Assembly: GCF_019880385.1 (NCBI RefSeq)
Contig: NZ_CP082273.1
Coordinates: 2,604,001 to 2,668,000 of the forward strand
Direction of reading: 5' to 3'
Length of the DNA: 64,000 bases
Origin: Nocardioides coralli
GTDB lineage: Bacteria; Actinomycetota; Actinomycetes; Propionibacteriales; Nocardioidaceae
The translations under genes were made by a program, and so were the position numbers. Shown here piece after piece: positions 53,771 to 63,756 of the stretch; position 1 is the stretch's first letter; each line of letters begins with the position of its first letter. The notes under the pieces were generated by a model. That model was given only the letters and a program-made list of their open reading frames with translations. It did no database searches and was not told the origin of the DNA.

Positions 53771-54537
53771 ACCGTGAGTCGCAGAGCCTGATCCTGGCCG
53801 TGCTCGGCGTGGTCGTCATCCGGCTGACCCTGACCGACGCCTACCTCAGCTACGTGCAGGACTGGATCCGGTGGCCCCTCTTCGCCAGCGGCGTGCTGTT
53901 GCTGGCGCTGCCCGTGCTGTCGCTGTTCACGCGGCCCTCCGACCACCACGACGACCACGCCGACTCCGACCATGCCCACTCCGGCGACGAGGCTGTCGAC
54001 GGGGCCGACCCCGAGCCCGTTCCCGGGAGGCACGACCACGTCTCGACGACGGCCTGGCTGCTGTTCATCCCCGCCCTGGTGGTGTTCCTCATCAGCCCGC
54101 CGGCCCTCGGCTCCTACCTCGCCGAGCGGGCCGCCGACGGCCGCAGCGGTCAGAGCGTCCAGGTACCCGAACCGGCGGCCATGGCCCCGCTCCCCGACCA
54201 GGACCCGGCCCCCGTGGGCCTCACCGAGCTCATCGAGCGGGTCGTCTACGACGACGGCGAGACGCTGTCGGGTCGGCGGGTGTCCGTCACGGGGTTCGCC
54301 ACCCTCGACCGCTCGGGCAGCTGGTACGTCACGAGGTTCCGGATCAACTGCTGCGCGGCCGATGCGGCGGTGGTCCGGGCCCAGGTGGTCGATGCCCCCG
54401 CCCCGCCACGCGACCAGTGGGTGACCGTCACCGGGACCTGGGTGGAGGGCTCGGGGGTCGGGAAGGGCTCGGGAGTGCCGACGCTGCGGGCCGAGAGCGT
54501 CGAGCAGGTCGAGCAGCCGCGCGACCCCTACGAGTAG
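53767..54537 (+). CDS. TIGR03943/YcgQ-like membrane protein with His-rich loop
   Basis: A 256-residue protein: two N-terminal helices ('SLILAVLGVVVIRLTLT', 'WPLFASGVLLLALPVLSLFT'), a metal-chelating His/Asp-rich loop 'DHHDDHADSDHAHSGDE', another helix ('WLLFIPALVVFLISPPALGS'), then an extracytoplasmic domain with the family's paired Cys 'FRINCCAADAAVV'. Works with the preceding permease; a metal (zinc) link is suggested by the His-rich loop but unproven. Confidence 0.88.
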   Translation: MNRESQSLILAVLGVVVIRLTLTDAYLSYVQDWIRWPLFASGVLLLALPVLSLFTRPSDHHDDHADSDHAHSGDEAVDGADPEPVPGRHDHVSTTAWLLFIPALVVFLISPPALGSYLAERAADGRSGQSVQVPEPAAMAPLPDQDPAPVGLTELIERVVYDDGETLSGRRVSVTGFATLDRSGSWYVTRFRINCCAADAAVVRAQVVDAPAPPRDQWVTVTGTWVEGSGVGKGSGVPTLRAESVEQVEQPRDPYE

Positions 54538-54544
54538 CCCGGGC

Positions 54545-55513
54545 TCACTCGCCCGCGCGGATCGCGGCGACCGTCTCCGCCAACCCCTCCTCGAGCGGGC
54601 GGACCGTCCAGCCCAGGTCGCGCGCGGCCTTGCCGGCGGTCCCGTAGTAGGTGGCCATGCCGGCCCGTGCCGCCTCCGAGGTGAGCGGCTGGGGCAGCCG
54701 GACCAGCCGCTCCAGCGGTGCGGTGACCGCGGCCACGACCTTGATGACCGCCGGCGGCAGGAGGACGACCCGACCGGCGCCCGCCAGCTCCCGGGTCCGC
54801 TCGAGCACCTCGCTGTGCTCGGCGGCCGGCCCCGCCAGGATGTAGGACTCCCCGACCCGACCCTGCTCCATCGCGAGCACGTGCCCCCGCGCGACGTCCT
54901 CCACGTGGGCGAAGCAGGCGCCGCCGCCTCGCGGCCCCAGCACGGTACGGCCCGCCACCAGCTGCCGGGTCATCTGCCCCAGCGTGCTGCCCACGTCGCC
55001 CGGACCGTAGATGACCGACGGCTGCACGATCACGAGCGGCAGCCCCGCCGCGGCGTACTCCTCGGCGACGTCGTGGGCCACCCCCTTGGTGCGGTCGTAC
55101 TCCGTCACATGGGTGCCGGTGAAGCGGTAGTCCTCGTCGACGACCTCGCCCTCGGTGTCGGAGTTCAGGGCGATGGTGCTCGTGTAGACGGTCCGGGCGA
55201 CGCCCGCGCGGCGGGCGGCCTCGAGCGCGTTGCGGGTGCCCTCGATGTTGACCCGCCGCAGCGCCTCGTGCTCCCGCAGCCCGTGCTTGTACCAGCCGGC
55301 CACGTGGAAGAACCCGTCGGCACCGAGCATCAGCTCGTCCAGGGCTCCCCGGTCGTCGAGGTCGCCCTCGACGAGCTCGACTCCCATCGCGCGCAGCCCG
55401 GTGGCGCGGGAGCGGTCCCGGACGAGGGCGACCACGTCGTGGCCCGCCCCGACCAGCTGACGGGCGAGCTCGCCGCCCAGGAACCCGGTGGCACCGGTCA
55501 TCGAGTAGCGCAT
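54545..55513 (-). CDS. NAD(P)-dependent epimerase/dehydratase (extended SDR)
   Basis: A 322-residue Rossmann-fold enzyme. NAD(P) motif 'MTGATGFLGGELARQLVGAG', active-site Ser/Thr in 'VYTSTIALNSDTEGEV', catalytic Tyr-x-x-x-Lys in 'TEYDRTKGVAH', and 'LVIVQPSVIYGPGDVGSTLG'. Resembles dihydroflavonol-reductase/3-beta-HSD-like SDRs; the substrate cannot be told. Follows the DUF3152 gene by 35 nt in the same direction but reads away from it, so co-transcription would run from the epimerase into DUF3152. Confidence 0.9.
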   Translation of the reverse strand: MRYSMTGATGFLGGELARQLVGAGHDVVALVRDRSRATGLRAMGVELVEGDLDDRGALDELMLGADGFFHVAGWYKHGLREHEALRRVNIEGTRNALEAARRAGVARTVYTSTIALNSDTEGEVVDEDYRFTGTHVTEYDRTKGVAHDVAEEYAAAGLPLVIVQPSVIYGPGDVGSTLGQMTRQLVAGRTVLGPRGGGACFAHVEDVARGHVLAMEQGRVGESYILAGPAAEHSEVLERTRELAGAGRVVLLPPAVIKVVAAVTAPLERLVRLPQPLTSEAARAGMATYYGTAGKAARDLGWTVRPLEEGLAETVAAIRAGE

Positions 55514-55548
55514 GGGCCCATCGTGGCACTACCGCGGACGGACGGTGC

Positions 55549-56670
55549 CTAGCGGTGCCATCGCTCGGAGGGCAGCGGCCACGGGTTGTGACGGCACCCG
55601 TCGAGCCCCTTCGACTGCTGCATCATCACCGGCGCCAGCTGGCCGCGGCCCGGGCACCCGAGGTGGCCGTGGCCCAGCCAGTGGCCGGTCTCGTGGTTGA
55701 GGACCATGTGTCGGTAGCTGCGCAACGACTTGTTCGCGCTGTTCCACGACGGCGTCGCGTGCTGCCACCGCATCTGGTTGATGACGACGTACCGGCCGAC
55801 GCGACAGCTCCACTGTGCGCTGCAGATCGGGTGGAAGGACGGCACGGTGCTCGCCTCGGCGAGGACCACGGAGAACGCCCCACCTCTCGCGACACGCTTG
55901 AAGGCGACGCCCGCCGAGCGCCAGCCGCGGGGGTCCGCGAGCGTCTCCGCGACCTGCCTGCGAAACACCTTCATGCTCGCGGTGATCCGCCCACGGGTCT
56001 CGATCCGGTACGTCGCGGTCCGCCTCGCCGGCACCCGGTGGAGCACCGCGCCCGTCGGCCGGGAGAAGGTCCGCGACGTCCGGTAGCCCGGCTTGCGGAG
56101 CGTGACCCGTGCGGTGATCCGGTGCCCGACGTCCTCGTGACCCAGCCGGTAGCGGCGGCCCTGAGCGCCACGGATCGCCCTGCCGTCGCGGAACCACCGG
56201 TAGGTCACCTGCCGGGTGCGGGGCGACCACCGTCCCGGGTGGACCTCGAGGACGTGGGTGTAGCGCCGCGTGCCCGAGATCCGGGGCCGCTGCTTGACGT
56301 CGAAGCGGGCGCGGCGCACGCGGTCGGTCGGCTCGCTGGACGCGGTGCCGGACCCGCCGGTCCCGTTGGTGGCCTCCACCTCGACCCGCAGCCGCCGGCG
56401 GAGATCGCCCAGCCGCGGCCGGTAGGTCCTTCGGGTCGCGTTCCTGATCGCCTCGCCGCCCCGGAACCACTGGTAGCGGTAGGTGAGCCCGTCGGGCGGG
56501 GTCCACTCCCCCGGGTCGGCGACGAGCTTGCCGCGGTAGACCGGCTCGCCGGAGACGGACGGTGGCACCGTGTTGACGGGCAGCTCCTCCACCCCGGCGT
56601 ACGCCGACACGGGGACCAGGCCCGCGACAAGTGCCACGACCACGACGGCCACGCGATACCTGTTGCCCAC
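55549..56670 (-). CDS. Secreted DUF3152 zincin-like protein with two Ig-like repeats
   Basis: A 373-residue exported protein: signal 'VAVVVVALVAGLVPVSAYA', then two repeats of about 85 residues with the 'YRYQWFRGGEAIRNATRRTY' / 'YRWFRDGRAIRGAQGRRYRL' pattern common in actinobacterial surface proteins, then DUF3152. The latter carries the zinc-protease-like motif 'NHETGHWLGHGH' (HExGHxxGH) and 'GCPGRGQLAPVMMQQSKGL'. It may be a cell-surface metallopeptidase; activity in this family has not been shown to my knowledge. GTG start. Confidence 0.88.
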   Translation of the reverse strand: MGNRYRVAVVVVALVAGLVPVSAYAGVEELPVNTVPPSVSGEPVYRGKLVADPGEWTPPDGLTYRYQWFRGGEAIRNATRRTYRPRLGDLRRRLRVEVEATNGTGGSGTASSEPTDRVRRARFDVKQRPRISGTRRYTHVLEVHPGRWSPRTRQVTYRWFRDGRAIRGAQGRRYRLGHEDVGHRITARVTLRKPGYRTSRTFSRPTGAVLHRVPARRTATYRIETRGRITASMKVFRRQVAETLADPRGWRSAGVAFKRVARGGAFSVVLAEASTVPSFHPICSAQWSCRVGRYVVINQMRWQHATPSWNSANKSLRSYRHMVLNHETGHWLGHGHLGCPGRGQLAPVMMQQSKGLDGCRHNPWPLPSERWHR

Positions 56671-56820
56671 TGCTCGTCCTCTCCGGGGGCGGTTGTCCGG
56701 GGTCACCGTGGCACACCCCGGCGGCCGTGTCAGCAGCTCACCGGAGGTGGCATCCCCAATATGTGGTGAAGGCCGACGACCCCGCCCGACCCCCGCAAGA
56801 GCCGTGCCTACGGTGGCGCC

Positions 56821-57906
56821 ATGCGCCGTCCAGCGCCGAAGCTCGCGAAACGCCTGGCCGCCCTGCTGGCCATCGTGGTCTGCTGCACCTTGCCCGCCAT
56901 CCAGAACTCCGGTCATGCCACGATCCCCGGGTCGGCGGAGCACGTGGTGGCGGTCTCCCTCGACGGGCTCAACACCACGGCGATCACCCAGCTGGGCCGG
57001 GCCGGCACCCCGAACCTGCACCGGCTGATGGACGAGGGCATGTCGACGCTCAACGCGCGCACCGCCGCGGAGAAGACCGTGACCCTGCCCAACCACGCCG
57101 GGATGCTGACCGGTCGGCGCGTCAAGGCGTCCATGGGTGGCCACGGGGTCACGATCAACGGCTACTCGAGTGCCGGCGTGACCGTCCACACGCTGGCCGG
57201 CCAGCGCGTCGACTCCGTGTTCACGGTGCTCGACGACGCGGGGCTCCGATCCGCGCTGTTCACCTCCAAGGACAAGTTCGACCTGTTCGAGCGCTCGTGG
57301 AGAGGCGAGATGGACCGCTTCACCTACGAGTCCGACAACGAGCGGCTGGTGGACCAGGCCGTGGCATCGCTGACCACCAACCCCCACGACTTCACGTTCG
57401 TCCACCTGTCGGCGCCCGACGACGCCGGCCACCGCCACAGCTGGATGTCGCCGAACTACCTGACCTCGGTCCGCCTGGTCGACCAGCTGGTCGGCGAGCT
57501 CATCGCGGCCATCGAGGGCAACCCCGACCTCGCCGACAGCACGGCCCTCGTCGTGACGGCCGACCACGGCGGCCCTCCCGGGGAGCGGGGACACAACAGC
57601 CGCAGCACGCTGGCGAACTACCGGATCCCGTTCTTCGTGTGGGGTGCCGGCGTCGGCGTCGGTGACCTCTACGACCGGAACCCGTCCTTCCGCGAGCCGG
57701 GCACCGCCATCATCAACTACCGCGGCTCCCAACCGGTCCGCAACGCCAACGTGGCGAACCTGGCGCTGGAGATGCTCGGCCTCGACGCGGTGCCGGGCAG
57801 CGGGATCGACCCCGGCCAGACACTGGTGGTCGACGGGCCCGACGTCGGTGCCGACCCGCCACCACCGGACGAGTGCGGCGTGCTGATCCCCGGCGCCACC
57901 GCCTGA
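56821..57906 (+). CDS. Secreted alkaline-phosphatase-superfamily phosphodiesterase, copy B
   Basis: A 361-residue paralogue of the protein at 49600-50619: signal (1-33, 'LAALLAIVVCCTLPAIQNS'), 'HVVAVSLDGLNTTAITQLGR', nucleophile Thr in 'KTVTLPNHAGMLTGRRV', 'SAPDDAGHRHSWM', 'VTADHGGPPGERGHNS' and 'NYRIPFFVWGAG'. The C-terminus is Asp/Pro-rich with one Cys ('DPPPPDECGVLIPG'). The two copies are clearly related along the length but far from identical, so the duplication is old. Convergent with cysM, 10 nt between stops. Confidence 0.88.
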   Translation: MRRPAPKLAKRLAALLAIVVCCTLPAIQNSGHATIPGSAEHVVAVSLDGLNTTAITQLGRAGTPNLHRLMDEGMSTLNARTAAEKTVTLPNHAGMLTGRRVKASMGGHGVTINGYSSAGVTVHTLAGQRVDSVFTVLDDAGLRSALFTSKDKFDLFERSWRGEMDRFTYESDNERLVDQAVASLTTNPHDFTFVHLSAPDDAGHRHSWMSPNYLTSVRLVDQLVGELIAAIEGNPDLADSTALVVTADHGGPPGERGHNSRSTLANYRIPFFVWGAGVGVGDLYDRNPSFREPGTAIINYRGSQPVRNANVANLALEMLGLDAVPGSGIDPGQTLVVDGPDVGADPPPPDECGVLIPGATA

Positions 57907-57916
57907 TGCCGACGGG

Positions 57917-58882
<966 letters not shown>

Positions 58883-59167
58883 TCAGCCACCCGCGACGGC
58901 AGGGAGGACGACGACCTGGTCGCCGTCGTTGAGCTCGGCATCGAGACCACCGAGGAAGCGGACGTCCTCGTCGTTGACGTAGACGTTGACGAACCGACGG
59001 AGGTCGTCGGAGCCGTCGGAGGTGTCGACCAGGCGATCCTTGATCCCGGGGTGGTTCGCCTCGAGGTGGTCGATCAGCTCGGCCAGGCTGCCGCCGTCGC
59101 CGGCCACGGCCTTCTCGCCGCCGGTGTAGGTGCGCAGGATGGTGGGGATCCGGACCTCGATGGCCAT
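58883..59167 (-). CDS. cysO: Sulfur-carrier protein CysO (ubiquitin-like, MoaD/ThiS family)
   Basis: A 94-residue beta-grasp protein beginning 'AIEVRIPTILRTYTGGEKAV' and ending in the diagnostic Gly-Gly ('VVVLPAVAGG'). 'RRFVNVYVNDEDVRFLGG' is near identical in style to mycobacterial CysO. The C-terminal Gly is activated and thiocarboxylated, gives its sulfur to CysM, and the Cys-CysO adduct is then cleaved by Mec. ATG at 59167; 15 nt before cysM. Confidence 0.96.
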   Translation of the reverse strand: MAIEVRIPTILRTYTGGEKAVAGDGGSLAELIDHLEANHPGIKDRLVDTSDGSDDLRRFVNVYVNDEDVRFLGGLDAELNDGDQVVVLPAVAGG

Positions 59168-59184
59168 GGTGGAACTCCGTTTCG

Positions 59185-59637
59185 TCACTGGGTTTCGTCA
59201 CGGGTGGGGGTCGTCGTACCGCGGACGACGGTGACCGGCTCTTCTGTCACCTCGCCGTCCACGATCCTGTAGGACCTGAACTCCACAGCGCCCTCGTTAT
59301 TCCCGTGCTCGCGTGTCGACACCAGCACGTAGTGGGCTCCCGGCTCCATCGCCAGCCCGATGTCGGTGCGGCTCGGATAGGCCTCGGTGGCGGTGTGCGA
59401 GTGGTAGATCACGACCGGCTCCTCGTCCCGCTCGTCCAGGTCCTTGTAGAGGTGGAGGAGGTCGGTGGAGTCGAACTCGTAGAACGTAGGGCTGCCGGCG
59501 GCGTTGACCATCTCGATGAACCGCTCGGGGCGGTCGCTGCCGGCCGGGCCGGCCACGATGCCGCATGCCTCCACGGGGTGGTCACGGCGGGCGTGCGCGA
59601 CGATGGCGTCGTAGGTCGCCTGATCGATGGTCAGCAC
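59185..59637 (-). CDS. mec: Mec: JAMM metallopeptidase releasing cysteine from CysO
   Basis: A 150-residue JAB1/MPN protein with Glu in the N-terminal 'HPVEACGIVAGP' and the zinc motif His-x-His-x(10)-Asp in 'YHSHTATEAYPSRTDIGLAM'. In M. tuberculosis Mec+ hydrolyses the CysO-Cys adduct to free cysteine. First gene of mec-cysO-cysM, with 17 nt to cysO. GTG start. Confidence 0.95.
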   Translation of the reverse strand: MLTIDQATYDAIVAHARRDHPVEACGIVAGPAGSDRPERFIEMVNAAGSPTFYEFDSTDLLHLYKDLDERDEEPVVIYHSHTATEAYPSRTDIGLAMEPGAHYVLVSTREHGNNEGAVEFRSYRIVDGEVTEEPVTVVRGTTTPTRDETQ

Positions 59638-59693
59638 GTCTCCAGCGTAGGGAGCCGGCGATGGGCGCCCCCTGTCGACCAGCATGTGGGCGC

Positions 59694-60278
59694 TCAGTCC
59701 GTGAGCGCCGCCACCAGGGTCTCCTGCAGGTAGCCCACCCACTGGTAGATGTCGTGGGCCTGGGACCGCGGGTCGTCGTCGGGCAGCGCCAGCCAGTAGT
59801 CGTCGTCGCCCTCCTCGACCTCGAGCCGGGTCGCGAGGGCCAGACGCAGGTCGGTGAAGGATCGCAGCCACGTCTCGGCCGTCGGCGTCTCCATCTCCAC
59901 GTCGATGACCAGCCCCTCCTCGGAGAGCTCGGGCGGGAGCCCGGCCTCCTCGAGGGTGTCGATCAGCGTGGCGGCGGCGGCGGCCTTGCCGTCGCGAAGG
60001 GTGCCCTCGGTGAACCGGCGGAACTCCCCCGCGGCCTCCTCGTCCTCGGGGTAGGCGGTCGGGAAGAGCCGGGCGAGGACGGGGTCCTCCGGCTCCGAGG
60101 TCGGGCCGCTGAAGTCCATGAGCGCCTCGAAGGTGTCATCGCCCGACCGGGGCACGGCCGCCTCGTTGCGGAGGAGCTCGACGAGCTGGGAGGCCAGCGA
60201 GCGCAGCAGGTCGGCCTCGAAGCCGGAGAAGGTGGCGATGACCCGCCCGCTGCGCCGGTGCCGCGTGAATCCGCTCAC
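59694..60278 (-). CDS. DUF2017 domain protein
   Basis: A 194-residue protein matching the actinobacterial DUF2017 family (Rv1332 position), which always follows clpS: '[20 protein letters not shown]', '[20 protein letters not shown]', '[20 protein letters not shown]', '[20 protein letters not shown]'. Function unknown; the fixed link to clpS suggests a role around the Clp protease. GTG start overlaps the clpS stop (GTGA). Confidence 0.92.
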   Translation of the reverse strand: MSGFTRHRRSGRVIATFSGFEADLLRSLASQLVELLRNEAAVPRSGDDTFEALMDFSGPTSEPEDPVLARLFPTAYPEDEEAAGEFRRFTEGTLRDGKAAAAATLIDTLEEAGLPPELSEEGLVIDVEMETPTAETWLRSFTDLRLALATRLEVEEGDDDYWLALPDDDPRSQAHDIYQWVGYLQETLVAALTD

Positions 60279-60577
60279 TGCTTCTCCAGGGTCGCCCACA
60301 GGCCGTACTCGTGCATCGCCTGCACGTCGCGCTCCATCTCCTCGCGGCTGCCGCTGCTCACGGCCGACTTGCCGTCGTTGTGGACCTCGAGCATCAGCTT
60401 CTCGGCCTTCTGCTTGTCGTAGCCGAAGTACTTCTGGAAGACGAAGGTCACGTAGGACATCAGGTTGACCGGGTCGTTCCAGACCACCGTCACCCACGGC
60501 TTGGAGAGCACCGTGATCTCGTCGGGGACCTCGGTCGGATCGACCTCGACGGGGCTGGGCGCGGACACGTGGCCCAT
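60275..60577 (-). CDS. clpS: ATP-dependent Clp protease adaptor ClpS
   Basis: A 100-residue adaptor that hands N-end-rule substrates to ClpA/ClpC. Core motif '[20 protein letters not shown]' with the NDxxN element, then '[20 protein letters not shown]' and '[20 protein letters not shown]'. ATG at 60577 was chosen; the frame extends upstream through a GC-rich tandem repeat that is more likely promoter-region DNA. Divergent from pncB. Confidence 0.94.
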   Translation of the reverse strand: MGHVSAPSPVEVDPTEVPDEITVLSKPWVTVVWNDPVNLMSYVTFVFQKYFGYDKQKAEKLMLEVHNDGKSAVSSGSREEMERDVQAMHEYGLWATLEKQ

Positions 60578-60580
60578 CGT

Positions 60581-60651
60581 GGCACAGCGCTCTGCGCGGC
60601 AGGGGCACAGCGCTCTGCGCGGCAGGGGGCACGGCGCTCGGCGCGGCAGGT
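60581..60651. repeat. Three tandem 23-24-nt repeats between clpS and pncB
   Basis: Consensus GGCACAGCGCTCTGCGCGGC-AGG(G/T). Copies at 60581-60603, 60604-60627 and 60628-60651 (last with two changes, ACGG and CTCGG), then a partial GGCACAGTG. Each unit contains a small dyad around GCGCTCTGCGC. It fills nearly all of the 88-nt divergent promoter region. Confidence 0.85.
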
Positions 60652-60665
60652 GGCACAGTGAGCCC

Positions 60666-61958
60666 GTGACCCGGTCAACGGCCTTGCTCACCGACCACTA
60701 CGAGCTGACCATGCTGCAGGCGGCGCTGTCGGCCGGCACGGCGCAGCGGCGTTCGGTCTTCGAGCTGTTCCCCCGGCGGCTCCCCGAGGGACGACGGTAC
60801 GGCGTGGTGGCCGGTGTCGGGCGGGCGCTGGAGGCGATCGAGGAGTTCTGCTTCGACGACGAGGTCCTGGGCGTCCTCGACGCCGGCCGGGTGGTCGACG
60901 AGGCCACCCTGGCGTGGCTGGCGGACTACCGCTTCGACGGCGACGTGTGGGGCTACCCCGAGGGCGAGGTCTACTTCCCCTACTCGCCCCTGCTCCGGGT
61001 CGAGGCGACCTTCGCCGAGGCGGTGCTGCTGGAGACGGTGCTGCTCTCGATCTACAACCACGACTCCGCGATCGCCTCGGCGGCCTCCCGGATGACGGCG
61101 GCGGCCGGCGACCGGCCGTGCATCGAGATGGGGTCGCGGCGCACGCACGAGGAGGCGGCGGTGGCGGCAGCGCGGGCGGCGTACGTCGCCGGCTTCGCCT
61201 CCTCCTCCAACCTGGCCGCGCGCCAGCGCTACGGCGTCCCGACCGCCGGCACCTCCGCCCACTCGTTCACGCTGCTCCACGACACCGAGGAGGACGCCTT
61301 CCGGGCGCAGGTGGCGTCCCTCGGCGCGGACACCACCCTGCTGGTGGACACCTACGACATCGCCGAGGCGGTCCGGCTGGGGGTCGAGGTGGCAGGCCCC
61401 GGGCTCGGCGCCGTCCGGATCGACAGCGGCGACCTGGGTGACCTCGCCAGCCAGGTGCGTGACCAGCTCGACGCGCTCGGGGCCACCGGCACCCGCATCG
61501 TCGTGACCAGCGACCTCGACGAGTACGCGATCGCGGCCCTCGCCTCGGCGCCCGTCGACGGCTACGGCGTCGGCACCCAGCTGGTCACCGGTAGCGGCCA
61601 CCCCACTTGCGGGTTCGTCTACAAGCTGGTCGCCCGTGAGGGTCCTGACGGCGAGCTCGTGGCGGTCGCGAAGACGAGCCCCGACAAGGTCTCGATCGGC
61701 GGCCGGAAGTTCGCCCTCCGTCGACGCGACGCGCGGGGCGTCGCCGAGGCAGAGGTCGTCGGGATCGGCGAGCCGCCGCTGGACGACGGCGACGACCGCA
61801 GCCTGCTGGTCCCCCTCGTCCGTGAGGGCGAGATCGTCGGCCGGGAGACCCTGGACGCCGCGCGCGACCGTCACCTCGCGGCTCGCGCGGAGCTCCCCCT
61901 CGACGCGCGCAAGCTCAGCAGGGGCGAGCCCGTCATCGACACGGTCCACCTCGACTGA
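60666..61958 (+). CDS. pncB: Nicotinate phosphoribosyltransferase
   Basis: A 430-residue NAD-salvage enzyme making nicotinate mononucleotide from nicotinate and PRPP. '[20 protein letters not shown]', '[20 protein letters not shown]', '[12 protein letters not shown]', '[20 protein letters not shown]', '[13 protein letters not shown]'. A nicotinamidase gene downstream completes the salvage branch. GTG at 60666; a GTG nine bases earlier is possible. Confidence 0.96.
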   Translation: MTRSTALLTDHYELTMLQAALSAGTAQRRSVFELFPRRLPEGRRYGVVAGVGRALEAIEEFCFDDEVLGVLDAGRVVDEATLAWLADYRFDGDVWGYPEGEVYFPYSPLLRVEATFAEAVLLETVLLSIYNHDSAIASAASRMTAAAGDRPCIEMGSRRTHEEAAVAAARAAYVAGFASSSNLAARQRYGVPTAGTSAHSFTLLHDTEEDAFRAQVASLGADTTLLVDTYDIAEAVRLGVEVAGPGLGAVRIDSGDLGDLASQVRDQLDALGATGTRIVVTSDLDEYAIAALASAPVDGYGVGTQLVTGSGHPTCGFVYKLVAREGPDGELVAVAKTSPDKVSIGGRKFALRRRDARGVAEAEVVGIGEPPLDDGDDRSLLVPLVREGEIVGRETLDAARDRHLAARAELPLDARKLSRGEPVIDTVHLD

Positions 61959-61963
61959 CGCAC

Positions 61964-61987
61964 GACCCGACGATCTAGGGTCGGGTC
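61964..61987 (+). terminator. Hairpin between pncB and esterase gene
   Basis: An 8-bp perfect stem GACCCGAC / GTCGGGTC with 8-nt loop, 5 nt after the pncB stop and directly abutting the esterase ATG, so it could also shield or regulate the esterase start. Confidence 0.55.
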
Positions 61988-61988
61988 C

Positions 61989-62753
61989 ATGGCGCTGCTC
62001 ACCGCCGACCTGTTCTCGGAGGCCCTCGAGGTCGGCACCTCGATCACCGTGGTCCTGCCCCAGTCGACACAGACCCAGATCGGGGTCGCCGCCGTCGACG
62101 TCCCCGACCACGGCTGGCCCGTGCTCTACCTGCTCCACGGGCTCAGTGACGACCACACGGCCTGGGTCCGGTACACCAGCATCGAGCGCTACGCGACGGC
62201 TGCCGGCCTCGCCGTCGTCATGCCCGCGGCCGGGCGCAGCTTCTACGCCGACGAGGCCCACGGCCACCGGTACTGGACATGGATCTCCGCAGAGCTTCCG
62301 CAACGGGTCGGCGAGATGTTCCGGCTCTCGGCGCGGCCCGGCGACACCTACGTCGCGGGCCTGTCGATGGGCGGCTACGGCGCGCTCAAGCTCGCCCTGA
62401 CCCATCCCGAGCGGTACGCCGGCGCCGCCAGCCTGTCGGGCGCCGTGGACGTCCGCAGCCTCACGGAGCGGCCGGAGCGCCGCGAGCTCCTCACCCGGGT
62501 CTTCGACGGCACCGTCGGGGCGGACGACGACATCTTCGAGCTGCTCGACCGCGCCGACGTGTCGACGGTGCCGCCCCTCTACCTGGGCTGCGGCACCGAG
62601 GAGGTGGAGCTGCTCGCCGCCAACACCCGCCTGGCCACGGCGGCCCGCGACGCCGGGATCGAGGTCACGACCGACTTCCGACCGGGTGTCCACGAGTGGG
62701 GCCTGTGGGACGCGACCATCCGCGACGTCATCGCGTGGCTGCCCCGCGGGTGA
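61989..62753 (+). CDS. Esterase family alpha/beta hydrolase
   Basis: A 254-residue protein of the esterase D/antigen-85-like group: oxyanion loop 'WPVLYLLHGLSDDHTAWVRY', nucleophile Ser in 'YVAGLSMGGYGALKLALTHP', acid near 'LGCGTEEVE' and His in 'RPGVHEWGLWDATI'. No signal peptide, so cytoplasmic and more like tributyrin or carbohydrate esterases than mycolyltransferase. It lies between pncB and pncA but has no clear NAD-pathway role. Confidence 0.9.
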   Translation: MALLTADLFSEALEVGTSITVVLPQSTQTQIGVAAVDVPDHGWPVLYLLHGLSDDHTAWVRYTSIERYATAAGLAVVMPAAGRSFYADEAHGHRYWTWISAELPQRVGEMFRLSARPGDTYVAGLSMGGYGALKLALTHPERYAGAASLSGAVDVRSLTERPERRELLTRVFDGTVGADDDIFELLDRADVSTVPPLYLGCGTEEVELLAANTRLATAARDAGIEVTTDFRPGVHEWGLWDATIRDVIAWLPRG

Positions 62754-62766
62754 CTACCCTCGGGGC

Positions 62767-63351
62767 ATGAAGCGCGCGCTGATCGTCGTCGACGTCCAGA
62801 ACGACTTCTGCGAGGGGGGCTCGCTGGCGGTGAAGGGCGGCGCCCGGGTGGCCAGCGACATCGCCGAGCTGCTCCACCACTGGAGCAGCCGCGACCCGAA
62901 GGCCCCGGACTACGCCCACGTCGTCGCCACCAAGGACCACCACATCGACCCCGGTGACCACTGGAGCGACGACCCCGACTTCGCCCACAGCTGGCCGGTC
63001 CACTGCAAGGTCGGTACCGAGGGCGAGCGGTTCCACCCCAACCTGGACCCGCAGCCCTTCGACGCGATCTTCTACAAGGGCGAGCACCAGGCGGCGTACT
63101 CGGGCTTCGAGGGCTCCGACTCCGGTGGCACGTCCCTGGCCGACTGGCTCCGCAAGCACGGCGTGACCGACGTCGACGTGTGCGGGCTGGCCACCGACTA
63201 CTGCGTGCGGGCGACGGCCCTCGACGCCGTGGAGCAGGAGTTCACGACCCGGCTGCTCCCCCACCTGTGCGCCGGTGTCGCCGAGGAGTCCACCACCGCA
63301 GCGCTCGCGGAGATGCAGCAGGCAGGCGTCACCCTCGGCGAACGCCGGTGA
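62767..63351 (+). CDS. pncA: Nicotinamidase
   Basis: A 194-residue isochorismatase-fold amidase converting nicotinamide to nicotinate. Catalytic Asp in 'LIVVDVQNDFCEGGSLAVKG', metal-binding 'ATKDHHIDPGDHW', catalytic Lys in 'FYKGEHQAAYSGFEG', and nucleophile Cys in 'CGLATDYCVRATALDA'. Supplies the pncB product's precursor. ATG start 13 nt after the esterase stop. Confidence 0.96.
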   Translation: MKRALIVVDVQNDFCEGGSLAVKGGARVASDIAELLHHWSSRDPKAPDYAHVVATKDHHIDPGDHWSDDPDFAHSWPVHCKVGTEGERFHPNLDPQPFDAIFYKGEHQAAYSGFEGSDSGGTSLADWLRKHGVTDVDVCGLATDYCVRATALDAVEQEFTTRLLPHLCAGVAEESTTAALAEMQQAGVTLGERR

Positions 63352-63369
63352 GCCGACGCGCGGCCGAGC

Positions 63370-63669
63370 TCAGCTGACCGACGCGAGGAACTCCATCGCC
63401 TCCCCCGCGATGGTCGCGGTCTCTCCGACCTCGAGCACCGGGACGACGGCGAAGTCGAACCACGACGTGAACGGCGCCGTGTCCTTCGCGATCAGGGCGA
63501 CGTCGTCGGTCTCCACCACGGCGAACCCGCCGCGGCCGTCGACCCTGCCGAGGAACTCGCGGAAGTGGGCACCCTCGGACGGTGACCACTTGCTGAAGAC
63601 CTGGAGCGAGCGGGCGGCCATCTCCTCGGTGACTCCCTGCCGGCTCTCCCAGCTGATGACGTACTTCAT
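63370..63669 (-). CDS. DUF3303 family small protein
   Basis: A 99-residue alpha/beta (ferredoxin-like dimeric) protein: 'MKYVISWESRQGVTEEMAAR', 'LQVFSKWSPSEGAHFREFLG', 'GRGGFAVVETDD', 'WFDFAVVPVLEVGE'. Matches the DUF3303 pattern; function unknown. ATG at 63669 with GAGTCCTCATG context; the upstream frame is basic and unlikely to be translated. Confidence 0.87.
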   Translation of the reverse strand: MKYVISWESRQGVTEEMAARSLQVFSKWSPSEGAHFREFLGRVDGRGGFAVVETDDVALIAKDTAPFTSWFDFAVVPVLEVGETATIAGEAMEFLASVS

Positions 63670-63756
63670 GAGGACTCCCCCTCCAGACGGGAACTTCCTC
63701 ACGCTACGCGCGACGCGTCCTCGACGCATGACACGAACAGGCTGGCCCGCAGTCGG

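Noticed and set aside
60578..60691. Longer clpS with an N-terminal extension
   Set aside because: The extension is encoded by the tandem GC repeats (Pro/Arg/Cys-rich) and crosses into pncB; ClpS is normally about 100 residues, as obtained from the ATG at 60577.
60675..62693. A 672-codon open frame on the minus strand
   Set aside because: Antisense to pncB and the esterase, both of which have complete catalytic motifs.
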